From: Streptomyces turgidiscabies Car8
GTDB lineage: Bacteria > Actinomycetota > Actinomycetes > Streptomycetales > Streptomycetaceae
Assembly: GCF_000331005.1 (NCBI RefSeq)
Contig: NZ_AEJB01000361.1
Coordinates: 310,001 to 374,000 of the forward strand
Direction: 5' to 3'
DNA: 64,000 bases
Below, piece by piece: positions 33,922 through 41,522 of the stretch. Position 1 is the first letter of the stretch; each line of letters opens with the position of its first letter. The notes under the pieces were generated by a model. That model worked only from the letters and a program-made list of their open reading frames with translations. It made no database searches and was not told the DNA's origin. A program made the translations under genes and the position numbers.

Positions 33922-34588
33922 CCTGTGCCAGGCCGTCAACCCGGACGTCGGCGACTGCACCCTGCAACGCCATCTCCATGCCGGTCAGCAACGCATCGTC
34001 GCCGCGTCCGAGTACGCGGCGGCGGTACCAACCATCGGCGCCTTCGTCCCCGGCTACCTGCTCGTGGTGCCCAAAACCCACGTGCTCTCGCTCGGACAAC
34101 TGAACGACGACGAGCTGGCGGGGGTCGAGGACCTGGCCCACGACCTCGCCAACCAGCTGCACCAGGTCTACCGGCGCCCGATCCTCACCTTCGAGTACGG
34201 CCTCAACCTCCCCGCCGGGCGGCGCATCTGCCATGGCCATCTGCACATGCTGCCCAGCACCGCCGACCTCAGCGAATGGCTCGCCGCGCGGACCCCGGGA
34301 TTCGAGATCGCCAGCTACGCCCAAGTCCCCCGCAGCCCGGACACCTCCTACATCACCGTGCGGGACCAGACCGGCACCCTGACGTGCTACCCCGTTCCCA
34401 ACGACGCCTTCCCCCGGATCCGGCTGCGGGAGGTCGTGGCCCGGCTCGATCCGCAGATCGAGGACGCCGCATGGGACTGGCAGGCCCACCCGTTCCCCGA
34501 ACTGATGCGCGCCACCGTCGACGACCTCACCACCGTCACGCCGGCAGCACGCCGGGCACCGGCGTCCCGGGCCGGAGCACCCAGGTGA
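33908..34588 (+). CDS. HIT-family nucleotide hydrolase/transferase
   Basis: This 226-residue protein has the histidine-triad signature H109-G-H111-L-H113 in ICHGHLHMLP, in which the middle His attacks a nucleotide phosphorus. Upstream are the family-typical PGYLLVVPKTHVLSL and the Cys pair C4xxC7 (CDLC), which with H24 or H22 could bind zinc. HIT enzymes cleave or transfer AMP from phosphoramidates and aminoacyl- or acyl-adenylates. Between two AMP-ligase genes it may process an acyl- or amino-adenylate. Its stop overlaps the next gene's GTG. Confidence 0.8.
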   Translation: MPDCDLCQAVNPDVGDCTLQRHLHAGQQRIVAASEYAAAVPTIGAFVPGYLLVVPKTHVLSLGQLNDDELAGVEDLAHDLANQLHQVYRRPILTFEYGLNLPAGRRICHGHLHMLPSTADLSEWLAARTPGFEIASYAQVPRSPDTSYITVRDQTGTLTCYPVPNDAFPRIRLREVVARLDPQIEDAAWDWQAHPFPELMRATVDDLTTVTPAARRAPASRAGAPR

Positions 34589-37335
34589 GCGGTGAGCTCG
34601 ACTTCGCGAGCCTGTGGCGGCGGATCGCCGCGGACCATCCGGAGCGCCTCGCCCTCATCCACGGCAGCAGCACGGTGACCTGGCGACAGTTCGACAAGCA
34701 GGCTGCGACGTTGGCCGCGCATCTGCGCAGCTGCGGCCTCGGCCGCGGGGACGTCGCCGCACTCGCTCTGCCCAATCGCCCGGAGCATCTGGTCTGCCTC
34801 GCCGCGTGCCTGCGCATCGGCGTCGTGCCCGCCAACATCAACTACCGCTACCGGGCCCGCGAACTGGACGGCATGCTCACCCTGCTCACGCCGAACGCCG
34901 TCTTCCTGGCACCCGAACAGGTCACCGAGATGTCTGCCGCCCGCGCCGGGCTGCCCGGCTGCCGGACGTGGATCGCCACAGGCCCGCAGGACCTGCCCGC
35001 CTGGACGCAATCGCTGGAACGGATCCTGAGCGCTCAGGGGTCCGACGGCCCGGACGATCCCTGGGCGTCCTCCCCGGACGACACCTTCATCAAGTGCACC
35101 GGCGGCACCACCGGGGAGCCCGCCGCGATCCGCTGGCGGGTGGGTGATCTTGCCCGCAATCTCAACGCCCACAATCCGTGGCTGCGCCGCAGCACCATGG
35201 AGACCGCGGGGCTGATCGCCGTCGCGGATGCCCGACTGGTCGTCGCGAGCCCCCTCATGCACGGCTCCGGGCAGACTCGCGCCCTGGGCGCCCTGTGCGC
35301 CGGCGGCACGGTGATCACCGTGCCCGAGCCCGGCCCCTCCGCCATCTGGGACACCGTCGCCGAGCACCGCGCCGACACCCTCGCCATCGTGGGCGACCCC
35401 CTCGCCCGCCCCCTCGCCACCGCCCTGCACCGCCGACCCGGCCGCTGGGACCTCTCCCGCCTGGCCACCATCACCTCATCGGGTGCCGCGTGGAGCCAAC
35501 AGGCCAAGCGCAGTCTCCTCGACGCCCTGCCCCACGCACGGCTCATCGAGACGCTCGGTGCCACCGAAGCCACCGGCATCGGCTCCTCCACCGCCACAGC
35601 CGACTTCGTGCCGGCCACCGGGACCTTCGATCTCGGCGCCCACGCCGTCGTACTACGGCCCGACGGGACGCGCGCTTCCGTCGGGCAAGACGGCCTGCTG
35701 GCCGTCGCCCAGCCCCACCCCCTCGGCCTCCACCCCACGGGCGGCCTCGCAGCGAACCGTTTTCGCGTCAGCGACGGCACCACGTACCTGCTCTCCGGAG
35801 ACCACGCCCGTCTGGCCGCGGGACGCCGCATCCTCCTGCTCGGCCGGGACAGCGAGTGCGTCAACCTCGGCGGGGAGAAGGTCTACCTCCCCGAGATCAC
35901 CCGCGTGCTGCTGGCCCACCCCGACGTCCAGGACGCCGCCGTCATACCCCTGGCTCACCCCGTACGCGGACACACCCTGGGCGCTCTCCTGCACCTGGCG
36001 GTCGGTGGCGAGGTGGAGGACGTACGCCGCTACGCCTGCGGCCAGCTCGCGGACTTCAAGGTTCCGCGCACGATCGTGCGGGTCGCCTCCATCCCGCGCA
36101 CCGAGGCGGGCAAGCTGGACACCACCGCCGCCCGTACCCAACTTGAGCAGGCACGACGCGCTGCCGCTCCCGTCAGCGAGGAACTCGTCATCGCCCCCCG
36201 AGCCCCTGCCACCAGTCCCGGTATCTGGCAGCACCTCACCCAGGTCGCCGAGCGCGAGCAACTCCTCCTGGAGAGTGCTCTGGCCTCCCTGTTCGTCGAC
36301 CCGGCCCTGGACGACAAGATCGGCAAAGCCCTCGGCTACCCCGACTGGCCCCAGCCGCTCACCCTCCTGCCGGTCCTCGCCCCCGAGCTGGCAGGCGCCA
36401 CCGAGGACCTCGCGCTCTACCTTCAGGCGTCCGCCGACGCCACCGCAGAAGTGATCGACGCGGTCGCCCGGCATCACTGGCCGCGGCTCGACCGGCACGA
36501 TCCCGCCGCCGTGGACGCGGTCTGGCTGCTGATGCAGCACGCGGATCTCGCGGGCGAGCGCAGAGACGAACTGCTCTACGAAGCGACCCGCAACGTCACC
36601 ACGCGGCTCATCGACGGCCGGCACCTGGCGCTGCTGGACGACCGGGTCCAGTCCTTGCACGGACAACCCCAGCGCTACGGCACCTTCGTGCTCGTCCGCG
36701 ACGAGGAACCCCGCTTTCTCTATCCGCTCGACGGTGCCTACGGGAAGGTCGACGAAAGGCGCAGGCTCATCGGGATGCCCCTGCTGCATGAGGACCTCAG
36801 CCACTCCTACAGTCCGATCACGCCCTACGGCGCCGGACGGACCACCGCAGGCAACCGCTTCTCGCCCCGGCCTGGACCAGCCCGCTTGCACACGGCGGAC
36901 CCGAACCGGATCCTGCGCAGCGAGAGCGTCCCGCCGGACGCCGTTCCGGTGTACCTCGCGGCCACGCTCCGCCATCGCAACGAAATCCGCCGGCTCCGCG
37001 ACAGCCTGCCCGCCCCGCTGCACTCCACCTCGCGGTGGCTCGACCTGGACCCGCTCACCCGGCCCAGCTGCCAGTTCGACGCGGGGATAGCGCTCAACCG
37101 GCTCGCCGCCCGGCTGTGCCTGGACGACGTCCGCCGCTCCAAGGTGCTGATCGCCATGGGGTTCAGCAGGCGCAGCGCGGGGCTGAGCGTGGAGATCGGA
37201 TGCGCGCTGGCCGCCGGCATCCCGGTCATCTACGTGGGCGAGCCGAGTTGTTCCTTCGACATGCTCCCTGAGGTCACCCTCGTGCCCGACGTGGACGCTG
37301 CGATCGAGACGGCCCTCACCTGGACTGACGACTGA
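34585..37335 (+). CDS. Three-domain fusion: AMP ligase, DUF6624-like, deoxyribosyltransferase-like
   Basis: This 916-residue protein starts at a GTG overlapping the HIT stop. Residues 1-525 are an apparently intact adenylate-forming enzyme: KCTGGTTGEPAA (about 168-179), LGATEATGIGS, LSGDHARL, LGRDSECVNLGGEKVYLPE and the catalytic Lys in PRTEAGKLD. Residues about 545-735 resemble DUF6624 (LLMQHADL, then GQPQRYGTFV). Residues about 785-916 resemble nucleoside 2-deoxyribosyltransferases (VYLAATLRHRNEIRRLRDSL, then GLSVEIGCALAAGIPVIYVGE, with the likely nucleophilic Glu in SVEIG). The fusion suggests that an activated acid and a nucleoside or nucleotide meet on one protein. I know of no described example. 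Confidence 0.75.
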   Translation: MSGELDFASLWRRIAADHPERLALIHGSSTVTWRQFDKQAATLAAHLRSCGLGRGDVAALALPNRPEHLVCLAACLRIGVVPANINYRYRARELDGMLTLLTPNAVFLAPEQVTEMSAARAGLPGCRTWIATGPQDLPAWTQSLERILSAQGSDGPDDPWASSPDDTFIKCTGGTTGEPAAIRWRVGDLARNLNAHNPWLRRSTMETAGLIAVADARLVVASPLMHGSGQTRALGALCAGGTVITVPEPGPSAIWDTVAEHRADTLAIVGDPLARPLATALHRRPGRWDLSRLATITSSGAAWSQQAKRSLLDALPHARLIETLGATEATGIGSSTATADFVPATGTFDLGAHAVVLRPDGTRASVGQDGLLAVAQPHPLGLHPTGGLAANRFRVSDGTTYLLSGDHARLAAGRRILLLGRDSECVNLGGEKVYLPEITRVLLAHPDVQDAAVIPLAHPVRGHTLGALLHLAVGGEVEDVRRYACGQLADFKVPRTIVRVASIPRTEAGKLDTTAARTQLEQARRAAAPVSEELVIAPRAPATSPGIWQHLTQVAEREQLLLESALASLFVDPALDDKIGKALGYPDWPQPLTLLPVLAPELAGATEDLALYLQASADATAEVIDAVARHHWPRLDRHDPAAVDAVWLLMQHADLAGERRDELLYEATRNVTTRLIDGRHLALLDDRVQSLHGQPQRYGTFVLVRDEEPRFLYPLDGAYGKVDERRRLIGMPLLHEDLSHSYSPITPYGAGRTTAGNRFSPRPGPARLHTADPNRILRSESVPPDAVPVYLAATLRHRNEIRRLRDSLPAPLHSTSRWLDLDPLTRPSCQFDAGIALNRLAARLCLDDVRRSKVLIAMGFSRRSAGLSVEIGCALAAGIPVIYVGEPSCSFDMLPEVTLVPDVDAAIETALTWTDD

Positions 37336-37365
37336 GCCCGGCGTGTACACCCTGAAACTGACGGA

Positions 37366-37402
37366 GGGGCCGGCGCCGCAAACGAGTCGCGGCACCGGCC
37401 CC
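37366..37402. terminator. Bidirectional hairpin between convergent genes
   Basis: GGGGCCGGCGCCGC (37366-37379) pairs with GCGGCACCGGCCCC (37389-37402) with one mismatch and a 9-base loop. CTTT follows on the plus strand. It separates the fusion gene from the leftward TSCPD gene. Confidence 0.7.
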
Positions 37403-37419
37403 CTTTCGTGTCGTGGTCC

Positions 37420-37971
37420 TCAGCCTTGGCGAGGGCTCGTGACGGTTGGCGCGGACATCGCCAGGCCGATCATGTCGGCCCAGGCCGCGTCGCCCACGTT
37501 GTCCTGGAGCTCCTTGGCCGCGCGCTCGTCGGCCGTCAACACGCCGAACTCCACCCGAGTGTCGTACGGCAGGAAGTCGAGCGCCAAGCGCCGACCGACG
37601 TAATCCAGTACGGAGGTGGCCTGCTTGATCTCAGGGTCATTGGTCATGCCCGCGGGCTCGAAGCGCATGCTGACGTACTCGCGGACGAACACCTCCAGCG
37701 GGACCTGGTGCCGCAACCCCTGGGTGATGGTCGTACTGAAGCCGTCCATCAGACCCGCCATGGTCGAGCCCTGCTTGGCCATGAAGATCGTGACCGCAGC
37801 AGGGCGACCGTCCTCGGTGCAGGCGACCGTGAGGTAGCCCTTCCCCTCGCCGACGTTGAACGACCGGGTCGTCGACTTCAGACGCCTCGGGGACCGCGGG
37901 GGCACCTGGACGAGGGGGTGCTCCCCGCCCCTGTGCTTACGCGCCATGCCGTCAACGGTTCGGTCCGCCAT
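37420..37971 (-). CDS. Stand-alone TSCPD-domain protein (ribonucleotide reductase C-terminus-like)
   Basis: The start is ATG 37969-37971 (MADRTVDGMARK), eight bases after GAGGAC. The 183-residue product matches the C-terminal TSCPD region of B12-dependent ribonucleotide reductase (NrdJ): GKGYLTVACTEDGRPAAV, KQGSTMAGLMDG, RHQVPLEVFVREYVSMRFEP (as in LETLV-x-KF-x-x-x-RFEPSG) and SVLDYVGRRLALDFLP. The catalytic domain and the redox CxxC tail of NrdJ are absent. Stand-alone copies may regulate or assist ribonucleotide reductase. Paired NrdR-like boxes upstream support a link to deoxynucleotide supply. Confidence 0.75.
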   Translation of the reverse strand: MADRTVDGMARKHRGGEHPLVQVPPRSPRRLKSTTRSFNVGEGKGYLTVACTEDGRPAAVTIFMAKQGSTMAGLMDGFSTTITQGLRHQVPLEVFVREYVSMRFEPAGMTNDPEIKQATSVLDYVGRRLALDFLPYDTRVEFGVLTADERAAKELQDNVGDAAWADMIGLAMSAPTVTSPRQG

Positions 37972-38021
37972 CGAATGTGTCCTCTGGGTGGTCGAAATGG
38001 GCATAACAGGTCTGACACCCA

Positions 38022-38062
38022 CAACCTATGGACATCTTGCGTTCGGTGACCACAAGATGTGG
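38022..38062 (-). promoter_or_regulatory. Tandem NrdR-like boxes
   Basis: CAACCTATGG (38022-38031) and CAAGATGTGG (38053-38062) share CAAnnTnTGG-type spacing, and their starts are 31 bp apart. Tandem NrdR boxes (core CwATATaTwG) are characteristically about 31 bp apart. They lie 50-90 bases upstream of the TSCPD gene start. An overlapping inverted repeat, ACATCTTG/CAAGATGT, spans 38032-38060. The individual box matches are imperfect. Confidence 0.5.
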
Positions 38063-38152
38063 GATTCCTACCGTAGAGGTGAGGAGCGGTCGGCACCAAT
38101 CGCGGCGCGCCGAACACACGCCCCCAGCCCGGTCGTTCGGTGGTTGTGGTGC

Positions 38153-39556
38153 TCAGGCGTCCACGAGCCGTGGAAGCGTCCTGACGAGGACGTCCGGGTG
38201 CTGTTCCCTGAGTTCTAGGAGCCGCCCCAGTACCCGGCGGCGGAAGTCGGGCCGGCCGGACCAGATCGCGCTTCCGGAGTAGGTGTCGCTGCGCGCCCAG
38301 TCGCGCTGGCTGCGTCCGTCGTCCTCGCTGGCGCCGAAGAGCGCGTCGTACATGTCGGTGGCCGGGAACGGCGTGAAGAAGTGATGCTTCTGCTCGTTGT
38401 GCGGGAGCAGCGCCAGGTCCTGGACGAGCCGGAAGGTGAGGTCGCTGTCTTCGTCGGTCTCGTGCGGAAGGTCGTGGATCCAGCTGGTGAGCTGGACGAT
38501 GCCGGCTGCCGACAGCATTCGGCAGCCGTCGATCGTGTGCTGGACCGTCGCGTTCTTCGTCATCAACTCCAGCATTCGGTCGGAGCCCGATTCACAGCCG
38601 ACGAAGATCGCGCTGAAGCCGACCTTCCGGAGCCGTTCGAGGTCGATGTGCCCCGCGAGGTTCACGATGTCCTTGGCCCTCATGTTGGCCCGCAACTGGA
38701 TGCACAGACCGCGGCGCTCCATCTCCTCGACGATGCCGATCACCCGCTGGGTGTTCGTGGAGAAGTTCGGGTCCATCAGGCTGATCTGGTCCGGCGCGTA
38801 GGTTTTCCACAGCTCCTCGACCTCGTCGACGACTCGCTTCGGCGGCAGCCCCTTCCAGCGGCGCAGGCTGGTCTTGGGCTCGCTGCAGAACCCGCAGGGA
38901 TGCGGGCAGCCCCAGGACGTGAGGTAGCTCAGATCCCGGACCCTGTCGGTGTAGTACGCGGTCACCGGGATGAGGGTGTAGTCCAGGGGCGGAACCGTGT
39001 TCATGTCCGCCAGGGCGCCGTACGGGGTCTCCAGAATCCGGTCCGCCACCGCGCCGCGCAGCGAGATCTCGCGCCTCCCGTCCCGGTAGGCCAGGTTCGG
39101 GATGGCCGCGAGCGAAGCGGTGTCAGTCAGGCCGCCTTTCCGCTCGGCCAGCTCTGCCAGTGCCACGGCCGCGGCTTCGCCCGGTCCCAGGACGACCACG
39201 TCCACCCACCGCTCCCGCAGGATCCCCCGGTAGGCGAGCGAGGCGTGGTAGCCGCCCCACACCACAGGTACGCCCGGCGCGTGCTCGCGCACCGCGCCGA
39301 TCGCGTCCAGCACGTTGCCGATGCTGGGACCCGTCATGCACGAAACCCCGACGTACAGGGCGTCCTTGGCCTCGTCCGACAGCTTCTTGCGCCAGTCCGG
39401 TTCGATCTGGCAGTCGATGATTACCGGTTCGTGCCCGGCAGCCCGCAAGGCGGTGCCGACCGTCAGCACGGACAGCGGGTGCCAGGGGTAGTCGGACTCG
39501 CCGGTGGCAAGCGGGTCCACACCGGCGAACAAGACGATCTTCCCCACGAAGGTCAC
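38153..39556 (-). CDS. B12-binding radical SAM protein
   Basis: This 467-residue enzyme has an N-terminal cobalamin-binding-like Rossmann domain (residues about 1-155; SVLTVGTALRAAGHEPVIID, then VVWGGYHASL). The radical SAM core follows, with the CxxxCxxC cluster motif in WGCPHPCGFCSEPK near residue 205. Such enzymes methylate unactivated carbon or phosphorus, or rearrange rings, using methyl- or hydroxo-cobalamin. It starts at GTG 39554-39556 with GGAG close upstream; GTG 39547 is possible. Operator copy 3 lies 66 bases upstream, linking it to the biosynthetic operons at 25.9-37.3 kb. Confidence 0.8.
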   Translation of the reverse strand: MTFVGKIVLFAGVDPLATGESDYPWHPLSVLTVGTALRAAGHEPVIIDCQIEPDWRKKLSDEAKDALYVGVSCMTGPSIGNVLDAIGAVREHAPGVPVVWGGYHASLAYRGILRERWVDVVVLGPGEAAAVALAELAERKGGLTDTASLAAIPNLAYRDGRREISLRGAVADRILETPYGALADMNTVPPLDYTLIPVTAYYTDRVRDLSYLTSWGCPHPCGFCSEPKTSLRRWKGLPPKRVVDEVEELWKTYAPDQISLMDPNFSTNTQRVIGIVEEMERRGLCIQLRANMRAKDIVNLAGHIDLERLRKVGFSAIFVGCESGSDRMLELMTKNATVQHTIDGCRMLSAAGIVQLTSWIHDLPHETDEDSDLTFRLVQDLALLPHNEQKHHFFTPFPATDMYDALFGASEDDGRSQRDWARSDTYSGSAIWSGRPDFRRRVLGRLLELREQHPDVLVRTLPRLVDA

Positions 39557-39621
39557 ACTCCCAGGCCGTAGATGTCAGTCGCCGCTCGACAGCGGCCGTA
39601 ACCAGCCTCGGCTCGCCGCGA

Positions 39622-39659
39622 TGGCGTCGGTACGCCACGGGCCTGCCACTCCACTGCCA
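39622..39659 (-). promoter_or_regulatory. Complex operator, copy 3
   Basis: On the minus strand this reads TGGCA, GTGGAG, TGGCA, 6 bases, TGGCGTACCGACGCCA. It lies upstream of the B12-radical SAM gene. Its first spacer GTGGAG is identical to that of copy 1, the other left-facing site. Confidence 0.75.
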
Positions 39660-39769
39660 CTTCCCCGCCGGGCCGCAGTACGAGCCCAAGTCGTGCTCTC
39701 CTGCACCACACTCTTCAGGCTGCTCAATCCATTTCATATCGTCGTAAAGCAACCGTGGATCGACGCAAA

Positions 39770-39807
39770 TGGCAGTGAAGTGGCAGACGAATGGCGTACC
39801 GACGCCA
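39770..39807 (+). promoter_or_regulatory. Complex operator, copy 4
   Basis: TGGCA lies at 39770 and 39781, and TGGCGTACCGACGCCA at 39792-39807. Its spacers GTGAAG and GACGAA match copy 2 (GAGAAG and GACGAA), the other right-facing site. It is about 570 bases upstream of the DUF6415-like gene. The 820-base stretch 39557-40376 holds this divergent promoter region and the hairpins listed next, with no convincing gene; an open frame from 39909 lacks coding bias. Confidence 0.75.
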
Positions 39808-40156
39808 CACGCCAGGCGAAACGCTGATGCCGGCGGCCACACATGAAGCACGTACTCGCTGCCGTACCACTACGCCGCACCGACCAGTGAGATTCGGAAC
39901 TGTTGGCCATGAGGACACAGACGCTCCCCCGCATCACCGGCACCGTCACTGAGCAGGGCCGGATCCTCGTGCTGCCCGATGACCAAGATGTCGACGTACC
40001 CACGCCCCGATGTCCGGCCGCGCTCGCCGGGACGTCAGACCCCTCCGCTCCGCGCACCGCCGCGGCGCCGGATTCCTCTAGCAAGCTCGACTGTGCAAGC
40101 CAGCCTCAACAGCACTGCGCCGTTGGGACGTTCGGCTCCCATCCCGATCCGGCCAG

Positions 40157-40370
40157 CGGGACGTCCCAGGACGTCCTGGCCGGGTCCTACGGGGCGGTAC
40201 CGGTGTCTCTGCGCTCCCTGAACGATGCCCGTGTAGCCCGCAGCGCTGCGTCTCCCGTGAACGAACCGCCCTTGTCGGCGAGTGGCGGCTCGAAATGCCT
40301 CGGCGGCTCCTCTTGGGGCGCCGCCGAGGCAACGCCCCGATCGCCAACTACGAACTTCACTGTTGGAGTT
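40157..40370 (+). promoter_or_regulatory. Structured 5' region with palindromes and a masked ribosome-binding site
   Basis: Three structures precede the DUF6415-like gene. Two abutting palindromes, GGGACGTCCC and AGGACGTCCT, lie at 40159-40178. A perfect 11-bp hairpin, GCCTCGGCGGC/GCCGCCGAGGC, occupies 40297-40330. A small hairpin, AACTTC/GGAGTT (40353-40370), has a 3' arm containing the gene's GGAG ribosome-binding site. Together they suggest transcript-level control. Confidence 0.45.
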
Positions 40371-40376
40371 GCCCTT

Positions 40377-41210
40377 ATGCCCTGCACCATGACATCGGCC
40401 CCTACAGCCAGCCGCGGGCAGACTGGCGGCGTCTCCTGGCCGGAGGGCTCATTCCAGGAACTGGATCGTGGCCTGAGGACCGTTCTGTCGACGCTGACCC
40501 CCGGGCCAACGCCTCGCGCGGTACAGGAAGCCCTCCATCGTGAGTTGACCAGACTGGTTTTCGCCGAGACTGCCTCTGTCAGCGACGACCCGGACGAGCG
40601 ACACGTCCAAATGCTGCTCATGCGCGGCCACTTGATGCGACTGCTCGGGGCAGTCGTTCCCGTCGACGCGAACGAGCCCCTTCTGGAAGACGATCGACTG
40701 GTCGTACGCGTGCGTGGCCTGCTCGACGAAGAGATTCCTGGTGACGCCGGGCGTGCGGCGTTCCTGCACCGGCGGATGTCCGAGGTCGGGCGGGAGCTGC
40801 TCGCCGTCCTTCCTGCTGCCGACGCCTTTGACGACGTAGTCGATGGCTGGGGCAGGACTGTGTGCGCCGGGTTCGATTCGACGCGTATCCGCGAAGCCAT
40901 TCTTGCGGCGAAGTCCTGGGAGCAAGCGGGGGTGTACCCGCATCCGCACATCCTCGCGGCGGTCATGCGGGCGCTCGGCGGCTACGTCACGACGCTCGTC
41001 CCGTACGTCTCGATCCACTTGGAATCGCTCTCCGCCGGGAGTCGAGGGTGGTCCGCATGCGGTGAAGTGATCGAGCGCTCTCAGGAGGCCCGCGACGTCC
41101 CTCCGGGCGAGGGACTCAAGGCGGCGAGGGAGCACGCATTCCGTCTCGCGGTCCACACCGAAGCCCTGCTGCGCTACGCCGAACAGGACTGCGAGCGGAA
41201 CGGTGAGTGA
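40377..41210 (+). CDS. DUF6415-like natural-product-associated protein
   Basis: ATG 40377 is chosen because GGAG (40365-40368) lies eight bases upstream; the frame is open back to 39903 but looks non-coding there. The 277-residue protein resembles the DUF6415 family found beside Streptomyces biosynthetic genes: QELDRGLRTVLSTLTPGPTP, LMRGHLMRLLGAVVPVDA, then GRAAFLHRRMSEVGRELLAVL. It is helical and probably cytosolic, with no catalytic motif visible. The function of the family is unknown. Operator copy 4 upstream places it in the same regulon as the locus to its left. Confidence 0.55.
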   Translation: MPCTMTSAPTASRGQTGGVSWPEGSFQELDRGLRTVLSTLTPGPTPRAVQEALHRELTRLVFAETASVSDDPDERHVQMLLMRGHLMRLLGAVVPVDANEPLLEDDRLVVRVRGLLDEEIPGDAGRAAFLHRRMSEVGRELLAVLPAADAFDDVVDGWGRTVCAGFDSTRIREAILAAKSWEQAGVYPHPHILAAVMRALGGYVTTLVPYVSIHLESLSAGSRGWSACGEVIERSQEARDVPPGEGLKAAREHAFRLAVHTEALLRYAEQDCERNGE

Positions 41211-41439
41211 CATGGCCAGGTCCTATCGCACGACGCACCCTCAACGGATTCACCGGGCTCCGGCCTCCCCACCGAATTCGGGCTCACCCCGCAAAGACGA
41301 GCCCGCCCCAGGGCGCCTTCGACGTGGCTGGCGACAGGCCCGCGCGCACTGGGGCGCCGTCCTCCTCGCTGCCGCCATCAGCCTCCCCACCGTCTGCATC
41401 CTCGCCGAACTCGCCCTGCAGTCCTACGGCCGGTCGTAG
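41203..41439 (+). CDS. Small membrane protein
   Basis: The GTG start overlaps the end of the DUF6415-like gene by 8 bases; ATG 41212 is an alternative. The 78-residue product has an Arg/Pro-rich cytosolic half and one membrane helix at about residues 50-70 (HWGAVLLAAAISLPTVCILA), ending outside. The family is unrecognised. Translational coupling suggests that it works with the DUF6415-like protein, perhaps as its membrane anchor. Confidence 0.6.
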   Translation: MSDMARSYRTTHPQRIHRAPASPPNSGSPRKDEPAPGRLRRGWRQARAHWGAVLLAAAISLPTVCILAELALQSYGRS

Positions 41440-41522
41440 CACACGCCCCAACCAGCCGACCAGCAAAGTGGGCCGGCCCCGATAAGACGACGACTGTGCC
41501 AGAACACCGAAGGAGTACGACC

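Noticed and set aside
35653..37395. 580-codon open frame on the minus strand
   Set aside because: It mirrors the three-domain fusion gene in the antisense frame. Its composition (Gly/Val/Glu/Arg-rich) is typical of GC shadows.
29741..39807. The repeated blocks as mobile-element ends or attachment sites flanking an insertion
   Set aside because: They come as divergent pairs at promoters, not as single copies at two borders, and no integrase, transposase or target duplication is nearby.
39903..40376. N-terminal extension of the DUF6415-like protein from 39903 or 39909
   Set aside because: This part lacks codon bias, contains hairpins, and a good ribosome-binding site exists before ATG 40377. 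Kept only as an alternative.
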